Source: Bryum argenteum
Taxonomy: Eukaryota > Streptophyta > Bryopsida > Bryales > Bryaceae
DNA: 64,000 bases
Direction: 5' to 3'
Assembly (NCBI GenBank): GCA_037043015.1
Contig: CM073329.1
Coordinates: 5,410,648-5,474,647, forward strand
How positions within the stretch are numbered: the stretch's first letter is position 1; every line of letters starts with the position of its first letter. Of this stretch, positions 1-11,186 are shown piece after piece. The notes below the pieces were generated by a model, which was not told the origin of the DNA, searched no databases, and saw only the letters and a program-made list of their open reading frames with translations. The position numbers were made by a program, and so were the translations under genes.

Positions 1-119
1 AAGAATGAGCATATGTCAAAAATACCTCATATGCCCAATTTGGACGGAATTTGAGTAAGATATGGCCATTTAAAAATATTGGTGATTGGTTTTTTTGTCC
101 TCAGTGAAGTACCCATTCT

Positions 120-510
120 GTGGGTACATTAGTTCGACTTGAGCTAAACTGTATTTTCCCAAAATCATTGAATATTCTCATTATAACGAACTACATGTTT
201 TAGTATTAATCTTAATTGCTAACCAAAGTACTAAATGTTACTAAGACATCCCCTTAGAGTTACAACATTAATCTTGAAAGCATAATAGTAAATGCAAGAG
301 CATGGAAGTTTCTTTGGAAGTGAAAACATTCATTGATGCAATTGAACCTACTCGCGAGACCCGAGGTTCCTCTAGCGATTTCCTAATTTTGTAAATGCCA
401 TTGCTCTATCTCTCATTTGAAGAGTTTAAAAATCAAAGGTTGCAAACTTCACTCTCCTTATTGAGATACATTCTAATCCATAGGTATTATTTACGATTGA
501 GTTGACCAAT
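120..510. repeat. Dispersed repeat, copy 1 (related to 32640-33510)
   Basis: The stretch from about 135 (ttgagctaaactgtattttc) to 215 matches 32650-32720 closely. A second block around 395-440 (gtaaatgccattgctctatc) matches 33445-33490. Order and orientation are the same in both places, so these are two diverged copies of one dispersed element. No coding frame is visible. A poly-A-rich run follows at 588-626. Confidence 0.6.
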
Positions 511-890
511 AGGGGCAATATTATTTTGATTCCAATAATAGGTTTATTTGAAACCCCAAGGCCCCGCCATATGGTTCAATCGGTGGGGAAAAAAAATTTA
601 AAAAAAAAAAAAAATAAAAAAAAAATGCAACAGCAACCCAAATTTAAACATAAATCTCAGATCCGTTGAGAAATAGAATAGGAAGTCTCTTTCGATAATT
701 GGAACAAACCTACATATGACACTAATCAACTAATCAACAACTCTTGTGTAAGTTAGTCTTCTCTAAGCTTTGCTCAACCATTCTTGTACAATAGATTTCT
801 TGAAGCCTTTGAAGCCTTTGACCAATCTACTGTAAATACGTATGCTAACTTGAAATACAGCCATTTTCCGGACCATGTCCATTGTAACTG

Positions 891-1340
891 TGCCCACTCC
901 AGTGACTACTGTAGAGGCAGTCGGCAAACATGTCTAGTCAGGCGCTCCGCTTGACCCGCTCCTACACAACTCATGGTCCTCGCAACTCCTCCTCCGTAGG
1001 GTTTCACTTTCAACTTCGAAGCTTCCTCTGCTTCCGTTTCAGCTAGGCAGGTTGTGTGGTGCTAGAATTGTAGAGGACGTAGGTTGATAAGTCGCATAGG
1101 CCAGTTAGAGGGGTAGACTGTAGTATCGACGACCTCCAGGCCATTGCCGGAGACTTCACCGGGTGACCCTTTTGGAGCGGATGAGGGACATGCTCGATGG
1201 AAGATGAAGGGTACTGAACGTCGATGAAGGAAGAGCCTCATTTGGAAGGAAGGAGTCTCGACGGACGATGCAAAGATCCAAAGATCGGAGTCCAATCGAC
1301 CCCTTCGGAGCTCTTGCCCCGCCACCTCCGCACCTCTCCT
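891..1340. other. GC-richer unassigned segment, possible gene fragment
   Basis: Base composition rises sharply relative to the AT-rich flanks. On the plus strand an ATG at about 930 opens a short Ser/Arg-rich peptide (MSSQALRLTRSYTTHG) that resembles a mitochondrial presequence and is followed by a GT donor-like site at about 996. Further short open stretches lie at 1140-1320. I cannot join them into a recognisable protein. It may be a gene relic or an old retroposed fragment. Confidence 0.25.
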
Positions 1341-1341
1341 A

Positions 1342-2840
1342 TTTTAGCAAAAAGAAGCTTGTGTCCTCGGAACGCTTCACATGTTTTATAATGTTTTATA
1401 ATTGGATAAATATTACTTTAACCCTTTATGGTCCCTATTCAAGATTGTTTTCAAAGATTTGTTATAAAATGGTCCATGAATCACGAAAATGGACTTGATA
1501 TACAAATCAAATTTGTAGATGTCAATGTGAAGATAACATCCAGACGGTTAATTTCGTCATAATCATTGTTATTATTTTAAAAATAATTTTTCAAGCTTCT
1601 CTTAAAATTCAATTCAAAATCCAAAATTAACATAAAAAAATATTAAAATATTGTTATGAAATTAGAATAACATGCACTACAAGATGGGATAGTTTGCATT
1701 ATTTGATCCTACATGTTATGAATAATCATATATTTAAGATCTCACTTTTTGAACTAGGAATGAAACTTGACCTAAAGCTCTATGGAGGCTTGGTAGTGAG
1801 ATAGGATCACCGAAAGAGAAATTGTAACTTATTTAGACTTTTTAATCAATTCAAATGAAGTGGTGAAATGGTTCATCAATAAATTCTAAAAGTACTTAAA
1901 TGTTTGCTATTGTGGCTTGCGAAAAGGCAATATGAAGTTCAATGTGGCTAAATACATTTGTCACCCCTTGAAAGGATTTTGTGTTCAAACATTTGTCAAC
2001 TCTTGAAAGGGCAACATTTGTCAACTCTTGAATGGACAACATTTGTCAACTCTTGAAAGGATTTGCCCTTATACCTTGTTAATAGTCAATGTATAAGCCT
2101 CCAAGCAAGTTCCATGTCTAAATTGTCATGTCCAGACGGACAGACACACAAAAAACACCCTTCTTCCTTACAATTATTTGAAATTTGTATTTGTAGCAAA
2201 AACTTTGAAATACAAAAGCAATAAGTATGTAATTTTTTAAATTGAATTAATACATATTCTTTGAAGCAATTTGATGACTACAAATAACCAATTTTTAAAA
2301 GAGTGATATATAATGTGGACATCGGCTATGTAATATTGATGCGTTAGTCCTATGAATTTTTATCATTCCATCACCTTCATACGGTTTATATTAGAAAATA
2401 AAATTGTTAATTATCCCCAACCCATTTATCTATTTTTCTACAACTTTTCAAAGTTTCGGTGGTTTTAAATACTTGCAAGTAAAACCCAGCCTATAGACCC
2501 GTATGTCCTATGATTTATTTTTTCGTTTCCATAATTTTAACAAGGTAAAATTTGCTTGTTAAATATTTTAAATTATTTCTTGTCCCCTCTTTTGTATTTT
2601 TCCTCTATTATTTAAAGTTTTGGTCACTTCAGCCACTTCCAAGTAATTCGGGAAAAATAGATCCCATTTTCCTAAAATAATTTTGATGATCCCATACTTT
2701 TGTAAGGTCCATAAGAGCTAGTCCACATATCAAAACATCTTTTTTTAGTCTTTCAAAACTCCTCAAAAATCGGAATCGACCATAAAATGGTTGGTTGAGC
2801 TCTTACGGGGTTAACTGGCCGTTATTGCCACTTTAAACCC
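1342..2840. other. Gene-free AT-rich stretch
   Basis: No frame longer than about 75 codons and no RNA gene seen. It contains about three to four copies of a ~28 nt direct repeat (acatttgtcaactcttgaaa) at about 1955-2060. The rest looks like decayed repeat DNA. Confidence 0.5.
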
Positions 2841-2844
2841 TTAA

Positions 2845-3451
2845 CCCTTAAGCGGGCCGAATGTCGAAAAACGACATTTTGGATGACACCAACTTTGGAG
2901 AGCCATAACTTCTTCATCCGGACTCCGTTTTGGACGAAATCACTTGGGTTGGGTCCCAAATCAAGTCTAGTTCATGTATTAGAAATCTCAGATCCATACA
3001 ATGAAGTATGAATTAATGGCATGCATTTCAGTGACAGCAGCCTAGTTTTAGACATTTTTTCCTTTGTAAAATTTAGGGCAGTTTTCACCATTGCAGGGCC
3101 ATAATTTGCACAAAGAAATTTTTCTCATGGTTTTTTTTTGTTCAAGGATGCTACTGAGATGAAGGTGAACAACATTCTAATTGGTGACTTTTTCATTGCA
3201 ATAAGTCTAATGGTAGCATTTTCACTTTAAAGTGAAAATCATGAAATTATGTGATCATTTTTGAGTATTAATACATTATGATCTCGCAATCTATGAAGCC
3301 TCATGACTCAAAATTTGACCCACATGATGTTCAATATGTCTACGACAAGATTGTACGGTTGAGATTTGGATAACACACTTTTACCTCCACCTATGACAAT
3401 GCTTTTGAGGATGTGTTCATTTTACTACAAATGAGTCAAACCATTTAGGGG
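2845..3451. mobile_element. TTAA-flanked MITE (piggyBac-like termini)
   Basis: The segment starts CCCTTAAGCG and ends TTTAGGGG, and is directly flanked by TTAA at 2841-2844 and 3452-3455. CCC...GGG ends on a TTAA target duplication are the hallmark of the piggyBac superfamily. Assignment to that superfamily is inference, since there is no transposase. A 15-bp palindrome, TGTCGAAAAACGACA, lies at 2862-2876, 17 bp from the left end. The adjoining interior (about 2880-2910) reappears in reverse orientation near 38655-38700 and 62250-62340. Confidence 0.6.
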
Positions 3452-3455
3452 TTAA

Positions 3456-3934
3456 GCATACACTTAAGGGTACATGTCTGTGATTAGTTTTTTAAAACTT
3501 TAGTGTCTAAACTTCTTTTTTTTATGCACAAATATTATTATTTCTAAATATAATTTAAGCCAATCATATCAATTTTCAATCAAGGTTTAAAAACATAAAA
3601 TTCACAAACTTGACAACTTCTATTTCTTGAACTTAAAAGTTGAATATAAAACATTCAATTTCTAAATTATAATCAAATTTGCTTTGTAATTTTATTTTTG
3701 AAAATAATAAACACTTATTGAATGATGAATTTTTTCCTCATATTAGGAAGTTATGATCGTCCACTTTATTAGGTCGAGGTATTTGGATTTAAAATTTCTT
3801 ATTTATATTTATATATGTGAAGAATGATATTTCCAATCATTCCCTAATTTGAACTTCCAACATCATTTTTTTTACATAATTGGACAAAAAAATAAGATTG
3901 AAGGTTAACAATGTTAAGTCATTTTTTTAATTTA
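3456..3934. other. AT-rich stretch 3' of the transposase gene
   Basis: No gene seen. The stretch probably includes the right part of the Merlin-like element, but I could not identify a convincing terminal inverted repeat with an 8-9 bp target duplication here or in 4850-5150. Confidence 0.4.
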
Positions 3935-4849
3935 TTAAACCGGACCAAGGATAGGATGATATTGTACAATATGTTCTATTAAAGTGAAAAATGCACTACC
4001 AACATTTTGAACATACTTTCGTCGCCATAGATATTCTGCAAAATAACTATTATAATGTTTCTTTACTGTACCATATTGCGGTAAAGAACGTTTTACTGCA
4101 CTCCATGTTCCTTCGATGGTATTAGTATGCGCTCCCGTATTTGGATCACGAAAATGTAAGGAGTGATTCACCGTTTCGTGCGAATAGCCTAAATAACACA
4201 AGCGCTCCCTGTTATAACCACGCCAACAATCGCTAATAATAGTACTTCCGGGTTCGACAAATTTTACAATTATTTCTTCTAATGTTTCCGCCGTTCGATT
4301 AGGGACACATGTTAAAAAAATATTATCCGATCCACGTTCGACACCTCCAAAAACCCATTGTCCTTCTACTCGCCTACCACGATTATATTTCCTTTTTCCA
4401 AACTTACTTTCATCAATCTCCACTATTTTTCCTTCACCTCCAATTCTATCCACATCTTCATCATTTATTACTAGTAAACAAATCTCTCTACAATAATTAT
4501 ACCAATCTACGGTTGTATGAGAATCTCCAATGTTACCATGGACAAGAGCTACCATTTGACTCGTTTTAGTAGCCCAACAATACATTAGAGTAAGTGCTTG
4601 TTGAAGGGTTAACTTGGATTTCTCAAAAAATGTCCCCGTTCTTCTTGATTTTGTTTTTCTACAACCAACCCGTCCACATCTCCATATAAAACCATCTAAC
4701 CTCCTTCTCTCTCTTACTTTACCCATAACCATACCACAAGCTTCACAATCCATCCTAACTGGAAGTAGTTGCAAATCCTGAGCAAAAGCAATACAAGATT
4801 CCAAATTCTTAGTTCTCTCTGTAAACTCGTGCATTGTAATTGTGGCCAT
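3935..4849 (-). CDS. Merlin/IS1016-type (ISXO2-like) DDE transposase
   Basis: This intronless 304-aa frame encodes a cut-and-paste transposase of the Merlin superfamily, related to bacterial IS1595/IS1016. An N-terminal zinc-ribbon-like module carries C35-x2-C38 and C58-x4-C63. The ISXO2-like catalytic core follows: D146 in VEIDESKFGKRKYN, D207 in IISDCWRGY and E246 in HTNTIEGTWSAVKRSLP, which together form a complete DDE triad. Spacing and motifs match the family. The frame has no stop or frameshift and its length is normal for the family, so the copy may be recent or active. Base composition is like the surrounding AT-rich DNA. Merlin is best known from animals, so its presence in a plant context is unusual. 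Terminal inverted repeats were not resolved. The family assignment is secure; activity is inference. Confidence 0.88.
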   Translation of the reverse strand: MATITMHEFTERTKNLESCIAFAQDLQLLPVRMDCEACGMVMGKVRERRRLDGFIWRCGRVGCRKTKSRRTGTFFEKSKLTLQQALTLMYCWATKTSQMVALVHGNIGDSHTTVDWYNYCREICLLVINDEDVDRIGGEGKIVEIDESKFGKRKYNRGRRVEGQWVFGGVERGSDNIFLTCVPNRTAETLEEIIVKFVEPGSTIISDCWRGYNRERLCYLGYSHETVNHSLHFRDPNTGAHTNTIEGTWSAVKRSLPQYGTVKKHYNSYFAEYLWRRKYVQNVGSAFFTLIEHIVQYHPILGPV

Positions 4850-5704
4850 TTTTTAATTTTTTCTATATAGTGTGAGGTTTGGGTTAGGAACAAAAAAAAA
4901 AATCAAAGTTATACACAAAAAAACAAAAAAAATACAAGAGGGAAAATAATTATATATAACTTAATTAAATCTACAAATTTAGTTACTTTACAATCCACTA
5001 AATATTTTTTTTAGAGAATTAAAAGTACAAATAATTAAAGAAAAATATTAGTAAAAAGAAAAAACAAAATAATAAAAAGAACCAACAATTCAACAATGAA
5101 CAACCAACAATTTTTCAAACCGCTATGCACAGAACAAGTGTAAGGAGCAATTATTTGCGATGAAAGAGCAAGGTTAGATCTAGCAAAACTAAACAGTAAA
5201 AAATGTGGATTGTGAAGGAGTGCCCGGAGTTGCCAAATGTGTCCAGAGCGCGATGCCGAAGTGTTGACACTGTCTCGGTAGCAGGTTGCGGCGATGTCTC
5301 GATAGTAGGTTTCGGCACAGTCTCGGTAGCAGGTTTGTCGATCGATGAGATCACCGCGCCGGCGCCCTATGGTGCTCTACAGCTCCCGATGTGCTTAGCT
5401 AATCTCTTGTTTATCACTAAAAACATGAGTGAGAGACAATTGTCAACAAAGAATGAGAATAGACAGAAAGAGGTCGGAATGCTGTGCTACCTGATCTGTA
5501 GAAGTAGAAATTTATATAAATCAGATTGACCGTTATAGAACGGTTAGAAACGGCTCTCCGAAGTCTCGATGTTCTCCATTGACGAAAAGTGAATGACTGG
5601 AGAAAAACAAAAATGAATGTCTCTTCACAATACAAAGCATCCATTCGATTTTCATCATCGAACATCCTTGCGAATGGGGTCACCCGACGCTCCTCCGGTG
5701 ATAG
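4850..5704. other. Gene-free stretch upstream of the NB-LRR gene
   Basis: AT-rich to about 5150, then GC-richer. Positions about 5271-5338 hold three diverged copies of a 24-nt direct repeat (gtctcggtagcaggtt...). The open frame across it reads as a Val/Ser/Gly repeat and resembles no known protein. I see no TIR, coiled-coil or RPW8 coding sequence here that could supply the missing N-terminus of the next gene. Confidence 0.4.
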
Positions 5705-8426
5705 AAGGAGGAGGTCGCTTCTGCTACATGTGTCCCCAAGAAGCACAGATCGAGAGAGACAGCAGATCAAGTGGGCGAATGGGCTGATGCTCTTGGCAAA
5801 CTGGCGGACATCACTGCGTCTGTTTTTCGTTCTTCTGATTACCGTGGGTGAGTTACGTGCCTTTCTAGAAAGTGCAATATGCTCATACAAGGAATTTATA
5901 TATTCAGGAGTGCTTTTTTCGTCCGATCGTGCTGCAGGGATGAAGCAGAGTTGAAGCAAGATGTGGTTAATGCTGTCTTGCCTCTGGTGCCTCAATTTCG
6001 TCCATTGCAAGTTGAGAAGTACCTGGTTGGATTGGAGGGACATCTGGAGGCATGTGTAAGTGCCGTGAATGCCATGTCGGATACAAGAAGTGTACTGGGG
6101 CTTTTCGGTACAGGTGGGGTTGGCAAAACATGTCTTGCCAAGGTGGTGTATAACCACCTAGTTACCCATGGGGAGTTCAAAGCTGCATGTTTCTTGGAGA
6201 TTGGTCAAACTTTACGTTCAAGCAAGAAACCCATGAAATTAAAGTGGCTACAAAGTTTGCAAGCACAATTGTTGTGGGATCTTTTGCATGTAGGGGAAGA
6301 GAAACAAAAACGACAAGGCTATGAGTATTGGTTTGACAAACTATCAAGTTTGGGTCGAGTGTTGATTGTCTTGGATGATATCCAAGACAAAGATCATTTC
6401 GACAAGCTCATTCCGATTGCAGATGCTCTTGCAGAAGGGAGTTGTATCATTGCCACTTCTCGTGATCGACATCTTTTGAAGCTTATTTCTTGTGATGGTC
6501 ACTTTTTGAAGCGCATTGATGGGAATGCAAAGTTTTACCTCCATAAAGTGACACCGTTGGGCAGCGAAGACTCTGTGAAGCTCTTCAAGTGGCATGTATT
6601 TGGTGATGAGGAACCTCCTGCGAAGTTCAAGACCTTGTTAAGTGGTGTGAGCCAAAAATATGGCGGTTTGCCTTTGGCATTGAAGGTAGTTGGATGTGGA
6701 TTGCATGGCAAGACGTCAGACGAACAACAACGATGTTTATGGCCGGAGGCTATGGAGGCACTAGGATATGTTGACATAAGAAAAGCATTGGAGTGGAGCT
6801 ATGATTGCCTATCAGAATCAGAGAGGGTAATGTTTGTGGATATTGCTTTCTTGTGTTGTGGGTGGAGAAAGGATGATACTTTACGGATTTTGGAAAGTTG
6901 TAGAGATTGTTCATCATGTTGTGGGAACAAGTCACCCAATACTTCTTTGGAACGCCTCATCGACAAGTCTTTGGTCACTCTTGACTACAATAATCACATC
7001 AATATGCATGCTCTTATACAAGAATTGGGTTCATATATTGGAAAGGAGAAGGGGAGCCACTTGGTCAAGGAGGTGATGAATTTTAGAGTAAAGGTAAGTT
7101 TTAAAACATTTCTAATGTAACCATAGGGATGGTTTGAAATTCGTTTTTGTTATTTGAGTTCAATCTCATTTAATTTAGTGATGGTGAGCTTGTTGGATAG
7201 AATAAATGAATTGAGATACTAGTTGATGCATGATTGTACTTGTTTGATCATTTTAGTAACCATGTGGTAATTATCTATGTTGTACAGAGTGGAGAGAAGG
7301 TGAGGGCATTGAGACTTGCCAATAATGGTGGAGCCATTGAGGTTGATGTGGAGAAATTCAAAGAGATGCCCAATTTGCATTTACTTGTCATGAATGGATG
7401 CGTTCTATATGGGAACAGTAAGGACATCTTTGAAGAAGTGCGGTACTTGCAATTTAGAAATTGTACAATTGAACACCAACTATCTATACCAAAGTTAATC
7501 AACTTGGTATCAATGGACATCTCTGGAAGTTTGAAGCTCATGGGATCGGAATTTTCATTTGAGGAATGTTGTATCACAATTGTTGAAGTAAGTTGAGGAA
7601 CTTCTCAAAACAAATCATAAATTGGATAAAATGATCTTACAAAGATGGAAACAAAGCTTACACATCAATTGCAAAGTGAAACTGTAATAACCTTAGAGAA
7701 ATGTTTACTTGTTGTAAAAATTTGATAGTTCTAATTCTTGTTGTTATTTAAACTTGGGCGCTTTTGCAGGGTTGCCCAAACCTACTAGCCTTGGATTTGA
7801 GAGATTGCGATTGGATCACAAGTCTGCCATATTCCATCGGGCACTTGTTGAGACTGCAAGAGCTCAATTTGAAAGATTGCTTCAAGTTGCAGGAGCTCCC
7901 TGATTCCATGAGCAAGCTTATATCCTTGCGAAAGCTCAACTTGACGGGGTGTGAAAGCTTGGTAGCACTACCCAAGTTCATCACTTACCTTGTCGGTGAG
8001 GCATATTGGTATGATGTGACGTGGCGGAATTTTCCTCACAATAACTTCACCATTTGTAACTATATTGAGGGATGTTGGATTCCTCCTACCGGTTTCTCCA
8101 CCATTTGTAAGTATAATGAGAGATTTTGTATTCTTGATCCTCCTCCAAATTTTAGAGAGGGAATCAAAATCAGCTTAGACCCACGCACCGGATGTTCTAT
8201 TTTGGTGGGTGGTGTCAACAAAAGTATTGCAAGCAAATGCTTAGTGTTTGCAGACATTGAGACACCTGCGACAAAAGCAATGGATTGTCATTTGATCCTT
8301 CCACTTACTTCTTCACCTCTCCCATATTTAGACGAATTTGAGCAGATGATAATGGAGGAGTGGGGGAGGTTGCCCCAAGTAACATTTCTCGACAACCATG
8401 AGGCCTCATCAAGTGAGAGAGATTAG
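5705..8426 (+). CDS. TIR-class NB-ARC/LRR immune receptor, 5'-truncated (exons 5705-5847, 5938-7093, 7288-7587, 7770-8426)
   Basis: This is an intracellular NLR immune receptor. The four exons join in phase. Exon 1 encodes the linker that normally follows a TIR domain (EWADALGKLADIT), but its frame opens after a stop at 5702-5704 and has no ATG, so the TIR domain is missing. Exon 2 holds the NB-ARC: P-loop GTGGVGKT (6107-6130), kinase-2 VLIVLDDI, RNBS-B CIIATSRDR, GLPLAL and RNBS-D FVDIAFLCCG. The MHD motif reads MHALIQELG. Exons 3-4 give only about four or five leucine-rich repeats (for example LLALDLRDCDWITSLP), then about 130 residues of unassigned C-terminus. The lost start and MHA variant suggest a pseudogene, or a start in an upstream exon not seen. 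The NLR call itself is certain. Confidence 0.85.
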
Positions 8427-9452
8427 TGTACAAGTATAGTGTGATCAATTACTTCAAGTATGTAACATATTTTCAACCAGTAAGTTGTAACCAAATTTAT
8501 AGCCTCAACATGCGTACTAGTTTCTTAACCATTTGAGCTCAAAAGTCATATTAGATATAGTGATCAAGGTCAATGTCATGATTGAGTGGCTCATTTTATA
8601 TCCATCGATGCAAATGTGTAACCCCCAGATGTTCTAGCTTACTTTTAGTTTAAGAATTATCAATTTCAATTGTACAATCTTGTAATAATCATATTTAAGC
8701 ACAAAACAAAATTGGGTCTTATAGAGCCTCATGTAATGTTGAGGCCGTTTAAGATTGTGAAACTCTACCATCTTTCTCTATAGTAGAATCACAACCAAGT
8801 AAGATATGAGCACCTAAACATAGGCATCCTCTAGGTATGTGCTGAACAGACTCTTGTAATGAAGATTTGATCATCCTCCAATTACCTTTGATGTATCCAC
8901 TGTGTACATATAGTAGGGTGTTTGATTGTTGGTCAACCTACATTGGTCACTTCAAAAATTTGTAACTATTATTGTAAGTGTTCTTAAATATCCTAAAATT
9001 AAAGAAACTTCATCTTTTTTCCTTGCTACTCATTGAAGATAAGGAAGACTTTAAATGCACCAAAGAAGGTATTCATACCTTAACCAATTGCAAAAAGGAA
9101 TCACCAATTACAAAGTTGTTCACCTTTATCTTGATAACATTCTTTAATCAAATAAAACTATGGAATGTTTTGGTCACTCAAATAAGAAGTTTGCAATGGT
9201 GAATACCACCCCAAATGCTACAGAAGAGTGTTATTATAAGATAAACCTCTTGCGCTAAAAAGTATATCATATACTCAAAACACCGCCAGACAGAGGAAAT
9301 GAAGGAATACGATACGCAATTTTAAGTATAAAACTCTAAAGTGAACTCACAAATTTTCATTACAATCGTAAAGAAGTCGCTAAATATGCACTGCACAAAT
9401 CTCAATGCACAAACTATTCCACTTCACATCATCTATCGAACCCTTTAAAAGT
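8427..9452. other. Intergenic, 3' flanks of NB-LRR and DHAR
   Basis: The two neighbouring genes converge here. I see no frame beyond 74 codons, no RNA gene and no recognised repeat. Confidence 0.5.
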
Positions 9453-10641
9453 CTACGCAACCAAAGGGCCAGGAAGATTGAACTTCTTCTGCCATCCCTG
9501 ACATATCATCTCATCTGGAGAGTTCGTCTTCTTGAAACTTGGACGCTCCTCCAGCAACTGCACACCAATACCTCACTCTCAACTTATATATGCGACATCC
9601 ATCTCTCTCACATGTGAATTGCATTCTCCAAACAGAACTGAAGAACAGGGCTTTGTCTTTTAAAAGAAAGTGTTTGTCAATATAACAGGACGAAAACAAT
9701 ACCTCAATGTAGTTGAGCAGGGCTGTGAATTTGGCTGGGATTTTGAACTTCATGAAGTGAGCAAGTGCCACTCGCATGTGATGCAGCTTTGGAATCAAGG
9801 CATAGTCAGAGTCGGAAGGATTTGCTCCACCAATGTAAGGACCCTGCATCAGAATGTTATCTCAGAACTACAATACTGTTTCATTAAAAAAAACATCAAT
9901 ATCTCTTAAGTAAAAACAATCATGTGTAGGAAATGAAAGAACATTGTCCACCTTCGCTCTGAGATGCTCGTCCAACGCCGCCAACTCTTTGATCAACGCG
10001 TCCTTGCTGGGATCATCAGGCTTCTGGCTCTTCAAGTAACTCGTGAAAGCTTGAAAAAGGTTCACTCCCCTGTCGACAGACTTTAAATTTAGGACGACTT
10101 AAGCTTTCCCCACATCGTATTTGATACTTCATTTTGACTATTCATGCATTTATGACATAGAAGCTTACACTTGTTTGTACTCCTGGGGAGTAGCCAACGA
10201 AACGGGATACTTAGTCTCCAGATGCTCAGCGATCTTATCCGAGTCTTGAATCCATTCTTCCCCATCACGAAGCACCGGCATCAAGCCCTTGGGGTTCTTC
10301 TCCATAAACCTGCAATCCAAAATTAATAAGCACATACACACATAGAATCATCCAACGCAAGAATTAGGATTCGAACAAGTACCAGTCAGGCTTATTGTCA
10401 CCCTCCTCGATGTAAGTCGCTGTGTAAGGCAGCTTCTTCTCTTCTAACTCAATGTAAATCCGCTGCGAGAAAGGACCTGTACCCAAACAATCATGCTCAC
10501 GTTAGCAGTAAAAACGTATGCTCCGAAATTCTACGATGCCAGTTTCAAGAAGGAAGAGAGCTCACAATCGCCTCGCTCCTTGCTGGGACTGCCAGATCCG
10601 GACTTGGCCTTGCCAAAAGCTTCCAAATCGATACCAGCCAT
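9453..10641 (-). CDS. DHAR: Dehydroascorbate reductase (GST-like), six exons, 224 aa
   Basis: Glutathione-dependent dehydroascorbate reductase, which regenerates ascorbate from dehydroascorbate in the ascorbate-glutathione cycle. Exons on the minus strand: 10641-10566, 10476-10383, 10309-10169, 10069-9952, 9843-9703, 9557-9453 (675 nt, all phases agree). The catalytic thiol motif CPFSQR falls at residues 26-31, split by intron 1. The thioredoxin-like N-domain has GLMPVLRDG and DSDKIAEHLE. The helical C-domain has FQAFTSYLKS and ALIPKLHHMRVALAHF, both diagnostic for DHAR. The product ends in WQKKFNLPGPLVA. The start is the ATG in good context (GCCATGGCT). Length is typical for a cytosolic DHAR of about 210-220 aa. 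The donor of intron 4 (GTGGAC) is weak but gives an open frame. Targeting is uncertain; see the upstream ORF finding. Confidence 0.93.
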
Positions 10642-10860
10642 GGCGACGAATGTGGGTTTCTAATGTCTCAAGAGTTGATTATGCGATCTGTACTGAAACA
10701 GCACAATGCATCAGCATAACTGAATCGTTTGTGCAATAAGATATTGAAATTCGAACCCTTCGTTTGGGACTTACGGATTGTTGTGGTTGTTTTCGATGAT
10801 GATCTTGCGAGAGAGAGAAGTGAAAGGTGGGTTTTATGTAGCGAGTTGGCCATAGTGCAC
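10642..10860 (-). promoter_or_regulatory. DHAR 5' leader with possible intron and upstream ORF
   Basis: A candidate 5'-UTR intron runs 10774-10693, with donor GTAAGT and acceptor TTTCAG. An ATG at 10853 opens an upstream frame whose first 27 residues (MANSLHKTHLSLLSLARSSS, then Thr-rich) are Ser/Arg/Thr-rich with almost no acidic residues, like a plastid transit peptide. None of the splice combinations I tried joins it in frame to the DHAR ATG, so it may be only a uORF. Confidence 0.3.
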
Positions 10861-11023
10861 TGATCTTTGAGGGGGAAAAGAAAGCAAGTGCGAGCTGTGA
10901 AGTGAAAGAGAAGGCCACTTGGCGACGATCGGAGGGCGTGGAGCTTTCAGTTGTCCATGGTGAGCTTGTGACACGCCTTCCTCCGCCATTTGCTTACATG
11001 AAGCAACTGCCCCTGCACACTTG

Positions 11024-11044
11024 TGTTTGGGTGGGGGGGGGGGG
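11024..11044. repeat. Poly-G tract
   Basis: A run of guanines interrupted by one T lies upstream of the DHAR gene. It is the most G-rich short tract in the window and probably unstable in length. No function is implied. Confidence 0.6.
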
Positions 11045-11186
11045 CGCCTCAAAGAATCGAGAAGAGGGAGGTTCACTGCTGAGACGGCCACGTGTCTTCT
11101 TCTGTTTGGATGAGACCTTAGAAGATCTGACGTGGAGGTGTTCAGGTTCAACGGACTTCCGGGTCTGGAAAGGAGAATGTCTTGGT

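Noticed and set aside
5417-6157. 246-codon minus-strand frame across the NB-LRR start
   Set aside because: It is antisense to the linker and P-loop exon, has no homology, and is a shadow of the NLR frame.
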